A stretch of DNA of 64,000 nucleotides from contig NZ_SJSM01000001.1 in NCBI RefSeq assembly GCF_004331685.1, positions 430,994 to 494,993 of the forward strand, read 5' to 3'. Below are positions 17,771 through 27,051 of the stretch, piece after piece. Each line of letters starts with the position of its first letter. Position 1 is the stretch's first letter. The DNA comes from Pedobacter hiemivivus (GTDB lineage Bacteria; Bacteroidota; Bacteroidia; Sphingobacteriales; Sphingobacteriaceae). The position numbers and the translations under genes are program-made. The notes beneath the pieces are model-generated. The model worked only from the letters and a program-made list of their open reading frames with translations, searched no databases and had not been told where the DNA came from.

Positions 17771-18754
17771 ATGGAATACAGAAAATTAGGAAATACAGAT
17801 TTAGAATTGTCTACAATTACTTACGGTGCATTTGCCATTGGCGGTACCATGTGGGGTGGAAATGAGCAGAAAGACTCTATAGATTCGATCCATGCTTCTA
17901 TAGACAATGGTGTTACCACCTTAGATACCGCTCCTTTTTATGGCTTCGGATTAAGTGAAGAACTGATTGGAACGGCTTTAAAAGGAAAAGACAGGACCAA
18001 AGTACAGCTATTAACCAAGTTCGGTTTAGTTTGGGATGGCAGCAATCAGGGCAAAGGCGAGCATTTCTTTGATTTAGACGAAAACGGAAAAAGTACCCCG
18101 ATCTATAAACTATCCTCAAAAGCGAACATCATCAAAGAAGTAGAAGAAAGTCTGAAACGTTTAAACACAGATTACATCGATCTGATCCAACAACATTGGC
18201 CAGATGCGACTACCCCCATTGATGAAACAATGGAAGCTATGGAAAGCTTGATTAAACAAGGTAAAGTTCGTGCAGCGGCTGTCTCCAATCACAGCGTGGA
18301 TCTGTTAAAAGAAGCCAGCAAAACATTTATCCCAGCTTCAAACCAAGTAGGTTATAGTATGCTCAACCGCGGCATTGAAAATGAGCTTGTTCCTTACACA
18401 ATAGCAAACAATATTGGAATCATCGTTTACAGTCCAATGGAAAGAGGACTACTTTCTGGTAAATATTTTCAGAACGAAAAACTTAAAAGCGATGACCACA
18501 GAAATGGATATTTTGGTCAATTTGATTTAGAAAAAGTAAAGGTATTTTTGGACAATATCCGTCCGATTGCAGCGGAAAAGAATGCTAGTCTTGCTCAATT
18601 GGTGTTACGTTGGACAAGTTTGCAAAAAGGCATCACCATCGTATTGGCTGGTGCGAGAAATGCAGCACAGGCAGTTTCCAATGCCGAATCAATGAATTTT
18701 GATTTAAGTAGCGAAGAGTTAAGCTTCATCAATGCTGAACTCAGCAAAATTTAA
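17771..18754 (+). CDS. Aldo/keto reductase
   Basis: 327 residues from ATG 17771. An upstream in-frame TTG (17747) would add 8 residues with no family support, so I chose the ATG, which gives the standard MEYRKLGNTDLELS beginning. The catalytic tetrad is visible: Asp52, Tyr57 (LDTAPFYG), Lys83 (LLTKFG) and His142 (QQHWPD). The (beta/alpha)8 barrel ends with the NADPH-binding RWTSLQKGITIVLAGARN block. Reduces aldehydes or ketones, substrate unknown. Followed by a palindromic repeat and a strong terminator. Confidence 0.92.
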   Translation: MEYRKLGNTDLELSTITYGAFAIGGTMWGGNEQKDSIDSIHASIDNGVTTLDTAPFYGFGLSEELIGTALKGKDRTKVQLLTKFGLVWDGSNQGKGEHFFDLDENGKSTPIYKLSSKANIIKEVEESLKRLNTDYIDLIQQHWPDATTPIDETMEAMESLIKQGKVRAAAVSNHSVDLLKEASKTFIPASNQVGYSMLNRGIENELVPYTIANNIGIIVYSPMERGLLSGKYFQNEKLKSDDHRNGYFGQFDLEKVKVFLDNIRPIAAEKNASLAQLVLRWTSLQKGITIVLAGARNAAQAVSNAESMNFDLSSEELSFINAELSKI

Positions 18755-18770
18755 AAAAAGCTGGCGCGAG

Positions 18771-18796
18771 ATTCTGAAATACATTCAGAATGACGG
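18771..18796. repeat. Diverged copy of the palindromic repeat
   Basis: ATTCTGAA (18771-18778) pairs with TTCAGAAT (18784-18791) and is followed by GACGG, the same layout as each arm of the element at 6022-6105 (TCCTGAA ... TTCAGGATGACGG). Only one half is present. Confidence 0.6.
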
Positions 18797-18820
18797 ACAT
18801 TTTATAACGAGTTTACAAAA

Positions 18821-18844
18821 AGAGGGCGATCATCATCGCCCTCT
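18821..18844 (+). terminator. Intrinsic terminator after the aldo/keto reductase
   Basis: AGAGGGCGAT (18821-18830) pairs with ATCGCCCTCT (18835-18844) around CATC, followed by a run of T. Confidence 0.9.
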
Positions 18845-18933
18845 TTTTTTTGCAAAAATAAAACGTTAACTTTCTTATATGCAGCAACAAATACACAAAC
18901 CACTCCATAAAACAAATCTTAATTCATACCATA

Positions 18934-19704
18934 ATGAGCATTTCAAAAGTACTGATGACAGCTCTACTCTTAGGGGTAACTGGTTTAATTGCATGTCAAA
19001 ACAATACGAAATCTTCTAATGATATGGGAAATAAGAAGGAAAAAATTGAAATAGACAGCGCTGAAGTGCTTTCGGAGAAGATTTTAACAGTTGAACAGCA
19101 GGCTGAACTGACCCCCGACACGGTTATAGCCATCCTAAAAAAAGGAAATGAAGATTTTGTTTCTGACGCCTTAACCGTTCGTAACAATTCAACAAGAATT
19201 CGTCAAGCTGCATTAGGACAACACCCTAAAGCTGTAATACTATCCTGCCTGGATTCCCGCGTGCCCGTAGAAGATGTATTCCATCGGGGAATTGGAGACC
19301 TCTTTGTCGCTCGCGTCGCCGGAAATATTGTAAACGAGGATATCCTGGGAAGCCTGGAGTATGCCTGTAAAGTATCTGGCTCTAAGGTTATTGTGGTTTT
19401 GGGACATGAACATTGCGGAGCGATAAAAGCAGCGATTGACAATGTTAAACTTGGAAACATTACCGCTTTACTCTCAAAAATTCGCCCTGTAGTCACTGCA
19501 GATACCCCATTCGAAGGAGAAAAGACTACCAAAAACAAAGAATACGTTGACCACATTTGCCTGGAAAATGTAAAACTCAGTATCCATAACATTAGGGAGA
19601 AGAGCCCCATCTTAAAGGAAATGGAAACAAAAGGGGAGATTAAAATCGTTGGTGGTATCTATAAAATGGAAACTGGCAAAGTAGAATTCTTCGAGCTACC
19701 ATAG
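18934..19704 (+). CDS. Beta-class carbonic anhydrase, lipoprotein
   Basis: 256 residues. Zinc ligands Cys105, His158 and Cys161 lie in SCLDSRVPVEDVF and LGHEHCGAIKAA, with the Asp107-Arg109 dyad that gates the zinc. Unusually for the class there is an N-terminal lipoprotein signal (GLIAC, Cys21) and a charged linker, so the enzyme should be anchored outside the cytosol, where it would interconvert CO2 and bicarbonate at the cell surface or in the periplasm. Full length. The gene stands alone. Confidence 0.92.
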   Translation: MSISKVLMTALLLGVTGLIACQNNTKSSNDMGNKKEKIEIDSAEVLSEKILTVEQQAELTPDTVIAILKKGNEDFVSDALTVRNNSTRIRQAALGQHPKAVILSCLDSRVPVEDVFHRGIGDLFVARVAGNIVNEDILGSLEYACKVSGSKVIVVLGHEHCGAIKAAIDNVKLGNITALLSKIRPVVTADTPFEGEKTTKNKEYVDHICLENVKLSIHNIREKSPILKEMETKGEIKIVGGIYKMETGKVEFFELP

Positions 19705-19818
19705 GTCTATTAAAACCACAATAGCACTTCGTGTACGATAACTTATATGTTTTTATTATAATTTATCGCTAATTATCAAATGGAATATGCTATTATTGTA
19801 TGACCAAATATAGCCAGA

Positions 19819-21735
19819 ATGAAAAAGTTCATACATTGCATCACCGCCCTGCTGTTATTTACGATTACTGCATATGCCGAAGTCAAGCTTCCCCGATTGG
19901 TAAGCAACGGAATGGTATTGCAAAGAGATCAAAACATTAAGATTTGGGGCTGGGCTGATATCGGAGAAGAGATCACCTTAACCTTTAAGAATAAAAAGTA
20001 CAGCACAAAAGCGGGCTCCGATCACAAATGGGCTATAAATATTGGACCGCAACAAGCCGGCGGACCGTTCAATATGCGAATCAATAACAATGAACTTCAG
20101 GACTTACTTATAGGTGATGTATGGTTGTGTTCCGGCCAATCTAACATGGAGGCTACGATGGGTAGACCTAACATCAAAGCAAATTACCCTCAAATTATTG
20201 AGCAAAGTAATTATCCGATGATCAGGCAATTTCTGGTTAAAAGAGACATGGCTTTTAACCCAATACCAGATGTAAATAGTGATAACGGCTGGGTGAGTGC
20301 AAACCCCAAAACAATCCTGTCCTTTTCTGCTGTAGCTTATTTTTTCGCAAAAGATTTATATGAAAAATATAAAGTACCAATAGGCATCATCCATTCAAGT
20401 GTAGGCGGTACACCAGCCCAATCTTGGATAAATAGCGAATCCTTAAAAACCTTTCCGGATTACGACAAAGTAGCCCAAAAGTTAAAAGATACTGCCGAAG
20501 TAGCTCGTATATTGAATGAACATCAATTAAAATCAAAAGCCTGGTATAAATCAATAAAAGAAGATGATTTAGGAATAAACGAGAAGTGGTTTTTAACCCC
20601 TTATCAGGATGCAGCAAATTGGCAAGAAATTGCAAGCTTAGCGCAGCTAACTGAAAAAATAAAAACACCAAAATATGGCTCCATATGGTTTAAAACTGAG
20701 CTAAATGTCCCTGAGCATTTAGCGGGAAAAGCCGCTAGTCTTTCTTTAGGAGTAATGCAGACGCAGGATGAAACTTACCTAAATGGGCAAAAAATAGGAG
20801 CTATAAACAGCGGCTATACCGACCGTAATTATCCCATCAAATCTGGAATACTAAAAGCAGGAAAAAATAGTATCACCATCAGACTGATTAGTCCAACTAA
20901 TGCAATTGCTTTCAATCCAAAAAACAGCTACCAACTCAAATTTTCGAATGACTCCATACCATTAAATGGCACCTGGAAATTCAAATCCGGAATTGAGACC
21001 GCAGTTTTACCTAGAGGGAATGGATTATCAGGCCACAGCCCTACAGCCTATTATTATGCTATGATTAAACCCCTTTCTGATTACAGTATTAAAGGGATAA
21101 CCTGGTATCAAGGCGAAAGTAATACCCCTAAACCAGAACAATATCAAGCTTTACTAACCTCCTTAATCAATACCTGGCGCGAGGATTGGCAACAAGCAAA
21201 CTTGCCGTTTTTGTTTGTGCAATTGGCCAATTATTCAAGTACAGGTATAGAACCACTCCATAGTAATTGGGCCTTATTGAGGGAAGCCCAGATGAAGACC
21301 TTAAAAACACCACACACCGCCATGGCGGTTATACACGATATTGGAGAGAAAGACGACATACATCCAGCCAATAAATTAGATGTAGGAAAGCGCCTGGCTT
21401 TGGCGGCAGAGCGAGTTGCCTATCACGAAAACCTTGTCTTTTCTGGTCCCATTTACAAATCAGCAAAAATTCAGGACAAGCAGGTTTACGTTTCCTTTGA
21501 TCATATTGGAACAGGGCTAAAGTGTGTTGGCGAAAAATTAAATCTATTCAGCATATCCGCCGATGGAAAAGAATTTGTACCTGCACAAGCCAAAATAGTA
21601 GGAAAACAAGTCGTAGTTTGGAGCGATGCCATTACCAAGCCTATCGCTGTGCGTTATGCCTGGGCAGATAGCCCGGATGGTGCCAACCTTTACAATAATG
21701 AAGGCCTACCCGCTTCAAGTTTTAAAAGCAATTAA
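19819..21735 (+). CDS. Sialate O-acetylesterase-type carbohydrate esterase
   Basis: 638 residues with signal peptide (1-20). An N-terminal beta-sandwich (LPRLVSNGMVLQRDQNIKIW) is followed by the SGNH esterase block GDVWLCSGQSNM with catalytic Ser108. A jelly-roll insertion at about 275-380 (WFKTELNVPEHLAGKAASL, AGKNSITIRL) resembles a sugar-binding domain. The core then resumes with WYQGESN and the catalytic Asp-His block EKDDIHPANK. Removes O-acetyl groups from sugars; sialate is the family name, but homologues act on other acetylated glycans and no sialidase or NAN gene is near. Followed after 26 bp by a GH52-like gene, so the pair may de-acetylate and then cleave the same oligosaccharide. 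Confidence 0.88.
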   Translation: MKKFIHCITALLLFTITAYAEVKLPRLVSNGMVLQRDQNIKIWGWADIGEEITLTFKNKKYSTKAGSDHKWAINIGPQQAGGPFNMRINNNELQDLLIGDVWLCSGQSNMEATMGRPNIKANYPQIIEQSNYPMIRQFLVKRDMAFNPIPDVNSDNGWVSANPKTILSFSAVAYFFAKDLYEKYKVPIGIIHSSVGGTPAQSWINSESLKTFPDYDKVAQKLKDTAEVARILNEHQLKSKAWYKSIKEDDLGINEKWFLTPYQDAANWQEIASLAQLTEKIKTPKYGSIWFKTELNVPEHLAGKAASLSLGVMQTQDETYLNGQKIGAINSGYTDRNYPIKSGILKAGKNSITIRLISPTNAIAFNPKNSYQLKFSNDSIPLNGTWKFKSGIETAVLPRGNGLSGHSPTAYYYAMIKPLSDYSIKGITWYQGESNTPKPEQYQALLTSLINTWREDWQQANLPFLFVQLANYSSTGIEPLHSNWALLREAQMKTLKTPHTAMAVIHDIGEKDDIHPANKLDVGKRLALAAERVAYHENLVFSGPIYKSAKIQDKQVYVSFDHIGTGLKCVGEKLNLFSISADGKEFVPAQAKIVGKQVVVWSDAITKPIAVRYAWADSPDGANLYNNEGLPASSFKSN

Positions 21736-21761
21736 TCATTTCTAAATCTTAAAATTTCCTA

Positions 21762-23948
21762 ATGAATTATCAAAAGATACTGTTCACGATCTTGTCAGTA
21801 GGCCTATCCTTAACTGCTACCGCGCAAAGTTTCAAAGTCGATCAAAGCTTAATATCCACCCCACTTACAGACAGCACAAACTTCTCCTTACTAAATTCGC
21901 GTTTGGGCAGTCGCTTTACTTTCTCTTTGCTCAATGAAAAACAAAGCATGCAAACCGGTAGTTTGGGTTTCGATATGGATGAGCAAACAGGTTTACTGAT
22001 CGGCTTAACCGTTAACCAAAAGACATATTGTTTTAGAACCACAAAGCTGCCTAGAAACGCTAGCTATTTTAAAAACCAACAACTCCGATTCGGACCAACA
22101 TCCATGCTCCTTACCGGAGAAACACCCGAAGGCCTTAAAGTTAATTTTACATTGATTTCTTCCTTTACATCTTCAAAAGATTTGGCAGATAGTTCGGCCA
22201 TCAAAACTCAAATCTTCCCTGGCTTTTACTTACAGATTAATGTAGCAAACGAAAGCAAAACCGCTGTCGACTGTAAACTAAAAGTTGGGATCGCTAAAAC
22301 ACCTGTAAAAGGCTTCAACTTCATGAGCCTTGAACCGATGAAACCAGACAATAAAGAGCAGACAGTTTTATTTAAAGATAACGCCAACTTAAATGGAAAA
22401 CTGGCCCTGACAGCCATTAAAACCCCTGCAAAAGGGACTTTTAGTGACAATGGTTTCGGAGGATTATTTTATGAATTCAACCTACCTCAACAAGCTAATA
22501 AAGAGTTTAATCAAATTTATGCAACCCATCACAATCATACGGTAATTGAGGATAAACGAGTAAACCTACCACTCCAATTTTACTATACCCATTACTGGAA
22601 AAACATAAATGAAGTTTTGCAATATGCTACAGAAAATTTTGAGCAAAACATACGCCTTACCCAAAAATTTGAGGATAGTTTAATGAATGGCGCTTTAACG
22701 AATCAGGAGAAATGGGTTTTAGCCTTAACTTTTCATACTGATTTAGCAAATACCTACTTTTTATTGGATGAACATAAAACAGCCAGATTTTATGTTTCAG
22801 AAGGCAGATTTAAACACCTGAGTACGGTAGATGTAGCCCACGAAACTGAAGTAAGTGCTATTTTTTGCCCTTGGCGCTTAAAACTTCAACTCAGCCAATG
22901 GACAAACTATATCGCCCGGGCAGAACTTACAGTACCAGCCAATGCAATTCAAAACAAACCGGCCTACCAGCAAGGTATGACTGCCGCAGAATACGGCCCT
23001 TACTTATATCATGATGTGGGCGATTTACCTTTTGTAAGTGAAACAGCCAACTACAACTACGGTCCCCATATGGCCGTAGAAGAAAACACCTCCTTCGTAT
23101 TGTTACTTTATTACTATTGGAAAATCAGTCATGATGATGCTTTTGTAAAATCTATGCTGGGTACCGTTGATGTCTTACTACAATCTGTCATCAATAGAGA
23201 TACCAATGGAAATGGAATCGCCGATAAGGCCTATGGCTGGACCACCTATGACGCCAATGAAGCACTCAAACTTTCGCCAGACAACACATTCTTAGGCGCC
23301 AAACAATTAAGCGCCTATGCGGTAGCTGCCGAAATGTTCAGCGCTTTATCCAATAAAGCCCAAGTTCATGCCATAGATGCCACAAAAAAAGGCGTAGTTG
23401 ATGGAGAAGGTGCCGGTTATAAAAACATGGGTGTTGCCGTAAATAATGAAGGCTTAAGAAATAAACAAGCACTTCAGTTTGAAAAAGAAGCCAACCTCAT
23501 TCTCGCCACCTTAAAAAAAGCACAACAGAAATACGGGTTTATTCCGGTAAGTTTAGATGAAGGCTTCCCAAAATGGAACCAACGTTCGGTAGTGATTGGC
23601 GAAGGTCTGTTTTTACCTGGTCTCGTTGCCTGTAAATCGCCAATACTCCAGCAGCTAGCCGCAGTACTGAAAAAAGATTACGCAGCAACGTATGCACAAA
23701 GCATAACCGACTATGGCATTAAATTAACTACTCAGGAAGGCACTACCTGGTTTAGCAAAACCATTGTCGCCGATGTAGTAGCGGCGCAATGGTATGGCAT
23801 TAAACACTCCTCGGCCCCCTATGTTTACCAATGGAACAAAAACAGCCCTTATGCTTACAACGATGGTTTGCTTAAAAAGGATGATGTTTGGATTGGCTAT
23901 TGGTACCCTAGAGGAATATCGATATTAGGCTATTGGTTAATCCGATAA
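21762..23948 (+). CDS. GH52-like glycoside hydrolase
   Basis: 728 residues with signal peptide (1-21, ATA-QS). By memory alignment to Geobacillus GH52 beta-xylosidase it shares the order of blocks and length: YVSEGRFKHLSTVDVAHE with candidate nucleophile Glu347 (NEGEYRMMNTFDL in GH52), LYHDVGDLPFVSE, GWTTYDANEAL with candidate acid Asp497 (TTYDSLD in GH52), TTWFSK, and the ending WYPRGISIL. Overall identity is low, so the substrate may not be xylose. Predicted beta-sandwich (22-280) plus (alpha/alpha)6 barrel. The last 12 bases overlap the end of the convergent TIM-barrel gene. Confidence 0.68.
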   Translation: MNYQKILFTILSVGLSLTATAQSFKVDQSLISTPLTDSTNFSLLNSRLGSRFTFSLLNEKQSMQTGSLGFDMDEQTGLLIGLTVNQKTYCFRTTKLPRNASYFKNQQLRFGPTSMLLTGETPEGLKVNFTLISSFTSSKDLADSSAIKTQIFPGFYLQINVANESKTAVDCKLKVGIAKTPVKGFNFMSLEPMKPDNKEQTVLFKDNANLNGKLALTAIKTPAKGTFSDNGFGGLFYEFNLPQQANKEFNQIYATHHNHTVIEDKRVNLPLQFYYTHYWKNINEVLQYATENFEQNIRLTQKFEDSLMNGALTNQEKWVLALTFHTDLANTYFLLDEHKTARFYVSEGRFKHLSTVDVAHETEVSAIFCPWRLKLQLSQWTNYIARAELTVPANAIQNKPAYQQGMTAAEYGPYLYHDVGDLPFVSETANYNYGPHMAVEENTSFVLLLYYYWKISHDDAFVKSMLGTVDVLLQSVINRDTNGNGIADKAYGWTTYDANEALKLSPDNTFLGAKQLSAYAVAAEMFSALSNKAQVHAIDATKKGVVDGEGAGYKNMGVAVNNEGLRNKQALQFEKEANLILATLKKAQQKYGFIPVSLDEGFPKWNQRSVVIGEGLFLPGLVACKSPILQQLAAVLKKDYAATYAQSITDYGIKLTTQEGTTWFSKTIVADVVAAQWYGIKHSSAPYVYQWNKNSPYAYNDGLLKKDDVWIGYWYPRGISILGYWLIR

Positions 23949-24761
23949 ATCTGCATACCGCTTTTCCAGAAAGTTTTTCATAAAAAGATTTACCTCCCAT
24001 AAGTCGCTAACAGGCTCTTGATTAAACGGCAATTGCGGCATATAGGGATAAGGACCAAATTCACAAGTAACAGTTAAGGTCTTGGTTTTCAAAGTGGAGT
24101 GACGTTGTACAATAGCATCCCACCATGCACAATGAAAATCAAGAGCCTCTTTCCATTCTGGCGCTGCCGGATGATTTACCTGGGGACCACCAGGAAAGCC
24201 AACGCGGGAATGAAAATGATCTGTCCGATCGATAGCCAGTTGTAGCACTTCTTGTTGGTCCTGCAGATACGACTCGGCTACACAACACCAATGAGAAAAA
24301 TCTGCTGTTAACCTTAAATCAGGAAACTGATGTAAATACGGAGCGGTAGCCGAAGTGCAAAAACTAAATTTACCACGATGCGTTTCGTGTAGTATCCTTA
24401 CATCGGTTTCTTTACTTATCCTGGCTGCTAGCGCAATCAACTCACTATTTTGGTCAAACGTAAAAAAGTCCTTCCCCGTTTGCGAATTGATTAAGACCGG
24501 CTTTGCAGCAGCTAAAGCATACAATCGAGCTTCGTATTGTTTAACATGCGCTGCAAAATCTACGGTAGCCGTTTCAAAATGCTGACCAATCCAACGCAAA
24601 CCATTAGCGTTTAGTTGCGTAAACATGTCCAACTGCTCCTCCTCTTCTGCCGGCAAATTTGCCTCTACTCCTGCATACCCCGACAGCTTTGCTTTTGTTG
24701 CAAAATCAGTCCATGATAAATGCCTATTCCCCCATCTGGGGATATAAAATTCAATTTCCAT
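23937..24761 (-). CDS. Xylose isomerase-like TIM-barrel protein (paralogue A)
   Basis: 274 residues, cytosolic, of the AP-endonuclease-2/xylose isomerase-like superfamily. Metal-site type residues occur in ILHETHRGKF, LTADFSHWCCVAESYL, DHFHSRVG and VTCEFGPYPYM. It is a paralogue of 39010-39843: both begin with PRWG, and share HETHR/QETHR, DFSHW/DVSHW, HSRVG/HARVG, EFGPYPYM/EFGPVPYM, and the ending (M)K(N/D)FL(E/Q)KRY. Likely an isomerase or epimerase for an unusual sugar. The AraC gene ends 8 bp upstream, so the two are co-transcribed. Confidence 0.8.
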   Translation of the reverse strand: MEIEFYIPRWGNRHLSWTDFATKAKLSGYAGVEANLPAEEEEQLDMFTQLNANGLRWIGQHFETATVDFAAHVKQYEARLYALAAAKPVLINSQTGKDFFTFDQNSELIALAARISKETDVRILHETHRGKFSFCTSATAPYLHQFPDLRLTADFSHWCCVAESYLQDQQEVLQLAIDRTDHFHSRVGFPGGPQVNHPAAPEWKEALDFHCAWWDAIVQRHSTLKTKTLTVTCEFGPYPYMPQLPFNQEPVSDLWEVNLFMKNFLEKRYADLSD

Positions 24762-24768
24762 CAGATAA

Positions 24769-25656
24769 TTAATTCGTATTTAGGTACTGTGATTGATATG
24801 CTGTGGGGGTTACCCCCTTCAATCGCTTAAACAAGCGGTTAAAATAAGATGGGTTGTTAAACCCAGATTCAAAGGCCACCTCAGCAATTGTCAAATCTCC
24901 TTTTAACAATAATTTAGCTGCATTCCCCAACCTAATCTCATTCATAAAATCGACAAAAGTCTTTCCCGTTTTCCTTTTAAAATATCTACAAAATGCAGCA
25001 GTGTTCATATTACATCTTAAAGCAATATCATCTAAGCTCAAATCTGCTTTAAAATTGTCCAGCACATAATCGTAAACCGCATCTATTTTTTCGATGTCGT
25101 TACTTTTGTACTGATGCGCATAACCTATGCTACATAAATAATCATAGGGTTTCTCCGTTGCAATACTCAATAAAATAGCGGTTAGCGCTATAGTCCGCTG
25201 CGATTCGTTAAGCGTCAAAAAATCAATCAACTTTTGTTGTAAATCAGAATGTGGCTCCCGAATATGGATGCCCCTTTTAGCATCATTCAGTAAATCAAGA
25301 ACAGGTTTCATCGGTGGAATTTTAAGAAATTCATTCCCAGCATAATCCTGATTAAACCTAATAATAATGGCTTCCGCACCCTTCTCTGCTGTGTCTTGAT
25401 AATAACTACTGTGGTTACGCCAATAATGTGGTAAACGCGAACCCAAAAGGATGATTTCACCCGGTTTAAATTCAGAGATGTAATCACCAATAAATTTAGT
25501 TCCTTCACTTTTAATCACAAAAGTAATCTCCAGCTCATCATGAAAATGCCAGGGATTTGCAAAATAACTGACCTGCTCTCTTCTTGCATCAATATGAAAT
25601 TTACTGTAAGCCGGAACTTTAAGATGAAGTGCTTTCATTGCACAAAAATTAATCAT
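24769..25656 (-). CDS. AraC-family regulator with cupin sensor
   Basis: 295 residues. N-terminal cupin: NPWHFHDELEITFVIKSEG at about 35-53 and KPGEIILLGSRLPHYW at about 64-79, suggesting it binds a sugar. C-terminal double HTH: SLDDIALRCNMNTAAFCRYFKRKTG and TIAEVAFESGFNNPSYFNRLFKR, followed by GVTPTAYQ. The real start may be the internal Met7 (MKALHLKVP). It is divergent from the ExuT-like transporter gene, which it may control along with its own downstream TIM-barrel gene. Confidence 0.9.
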   Translation of the reverse strand: MINFCAMKALHLKVPAYSKFHIDARREQVSYFANPWHFHDELEITFVIKSEGTKFIGDYISEFKPGEIILLGSRLPHYWRNHSSYYQDTAEKGAEAIIIRFNQDYAGNEFLKIPPMKPVLDLLNDAKRGIHIREPHSDLQQKLIDFLTLNESQRTIALTAILLSIATEKPYDYLCSIGYAHQYKSNDIEKIDAVYDYVLDNFKADLSLDDIALRCNMNTAAFCRYFKRKTGKTFVDFMNEIRLGNAAKLLLKGDLTIAEVAFESGFNNPSYFNRLFKRLKGVTPTAYQSQYLNTN

Positions 25657-25802
25657 TTAATCCTAGAAAACACCATATGCGCAAAATTTGTTCTACATAA
25701 AGCAAAATTAGCGCTAAAGCCTGCTCCGTTTTTATCCTAGCTTCGTTTAAAACAAATATTTAAACACAACAGAATGAGGTCTTCATTCTATAATTGAACG
25801 AC

Positions 25803-27047
25803 ATGAAAATCTCTTACGGATGGAAAATATGCATCCTCCTCTTTTTTAGCACCACGATCAATTACCTGGACAGGCATGTGCTCAGCATTTTGGCGCCAGA
25901 ACTGCAACATTTGTACAACTGGAGCGAAGTAGAGTACAGCTATATCGTAACCGCATTCCAGATTTCGTACGGCTTAGGAGTAGTCCTAACCGGAAAATTA
26001 TTAGATAAGTTTGGCACCAAATGGATCTTCGCTATTGGCGTAGCCTTATGGAGTGCCGCAGGCATGGCCCATGCTTTTGCAAAAGGAGCAGTTGGTTTTG
26101 CAATGGCCCGTTTCAGCTTAGGATTGGGAGAATCTGTAAACTTCCCTGCCAGTGTTAAAACAGTGGCCGAATTATTCCCCGCTTCTCAAAGGGCCTTTGC
26201 CACCGGATTTTTCAATGCAGGTTCAAATATTGGTGCCATTGTAGCTCCTCTATTGATTCCTTTTATTGCTTATAAATTTGGTTGGCAATGGGCCTTTATC
26301 CTAACCGGAGCTTTAGGTTTTATATGGATGTTTTTTTGGATGATCACCTATAAAACACCCGAAAAAGTACCTGAGCTAATTCCTACCCAAGCTCCTGGCC
26401 AAACTCCTCCAATAAATCAAGAAACACCAAGCTCTAAAAGCTGGAAACAAGTCGTTTTCAAAAAGGAAGTCCTAACTATTTGTCTGGTTCGGTTTATTTC
26501 CGATCCAACCTGGTGGTTTTTGCTATACTGGCTACCTAAATTCTTAAACGAAACCAAAGCAGTAAGTACTGGCTCCTTAGGTTGGCCATTAGTTACGGTT
26601 TACGTATTGGCAGATATCGGCAGCCTTGCAGGTGGTGCCTACTCTTCCTATTTGATTAAAAAAGGCAAAAGCGTATATGCAGCCAGAAAACAAGCACTAT
26701 TGGTATGCGCCTTAATCGGCTTATTGCTATGCGGAGTTGGCTTTGTCGATAATTTATGGATGGCAGTAGTCCTGATTGGCTTAGGAGCGGCAGCGCACTG
26801 CGGTTGGACAGCAAATATATTCGCCACCATTACTGACGTTTTTCCATCAGACGAAGTAGGTACAGTGATGGGGGTAGCAACCCTTTCCGCTGTAAGTGGT
26901 GGCATTGTCTTATCCCTGCTAACCGGACGAATTTTAGCACTCACAGGCAGTTATAGCAGTATATTCCTGATTGTTGGCTGCACCTATCTAATAGGCTACA
27001 CCCTACTTACCCGTTTAATCCCCACAATAAAAACAAATCAAACATAA
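25803..27047 (+). CDS. MFS transporter, anion:cation symporter (ExuT-like) family
   Basis: 414 residues from ATG 25803; a TTG three codons upstream is in frame but less likely. Twelve transmembrane helices. The N-terminal signature TTINYLDRHVLSILAPELQ and the RFSLGLGESVNFPASVKTVAEWFP-like block (here AELFP) are typical of hexuronate/glucarate transporters of the ACS family. A Pro/Gln-rich central loop lies at about 195-215. It probably imports a uronic or aldonic acid across the inner membrane, fitting unsaturated uronates released by GH88. The PhyH gene follows 4 bp downstream. Confidence 0.88.
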   Translation: MKISYGWKICILLFFSTTINYLDRHVLSILAPELQHLYNWSEVEYSYIVTAFQISYGLGVVLTGKLLDKFGTKWIFAIGVALWSAAGMAHAFAKGAVGFAMARFSLGLGESVNFPASVKTVAELFPASQRAFATGFFNAGSNIGAIVAPLLIPFIAYKFGWQWAFILTGALGFIWMFFWMITYKTPEKVPELIPTQAPGQTPPINQETPSSKSWKQVVFKKEVLTICLVRFISDPTWWFLLYWLPKFLNETKAVSTGSLGWPLVTVYVLADIGSLAGGAYSSYLIKKGKSVYAARKQALLVCALIGLLLCGVGFVDNLWMAVVLIGLGAAAHCGWTANIFATITDVFPSDEVGTVMGVATLSAVSGGIVLSLLTGRILALTGSYSSIFLIVGCTYLIGYTLLTRLIPTIKTNQT

Positions 27048-27051
27048 GAAA

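Noticed and set aside
25794..25802. TTG start three codons upstream of the MFS gene
   Set aside because: The ATG at 25803 begins the canonical first helix and needs no rare start.
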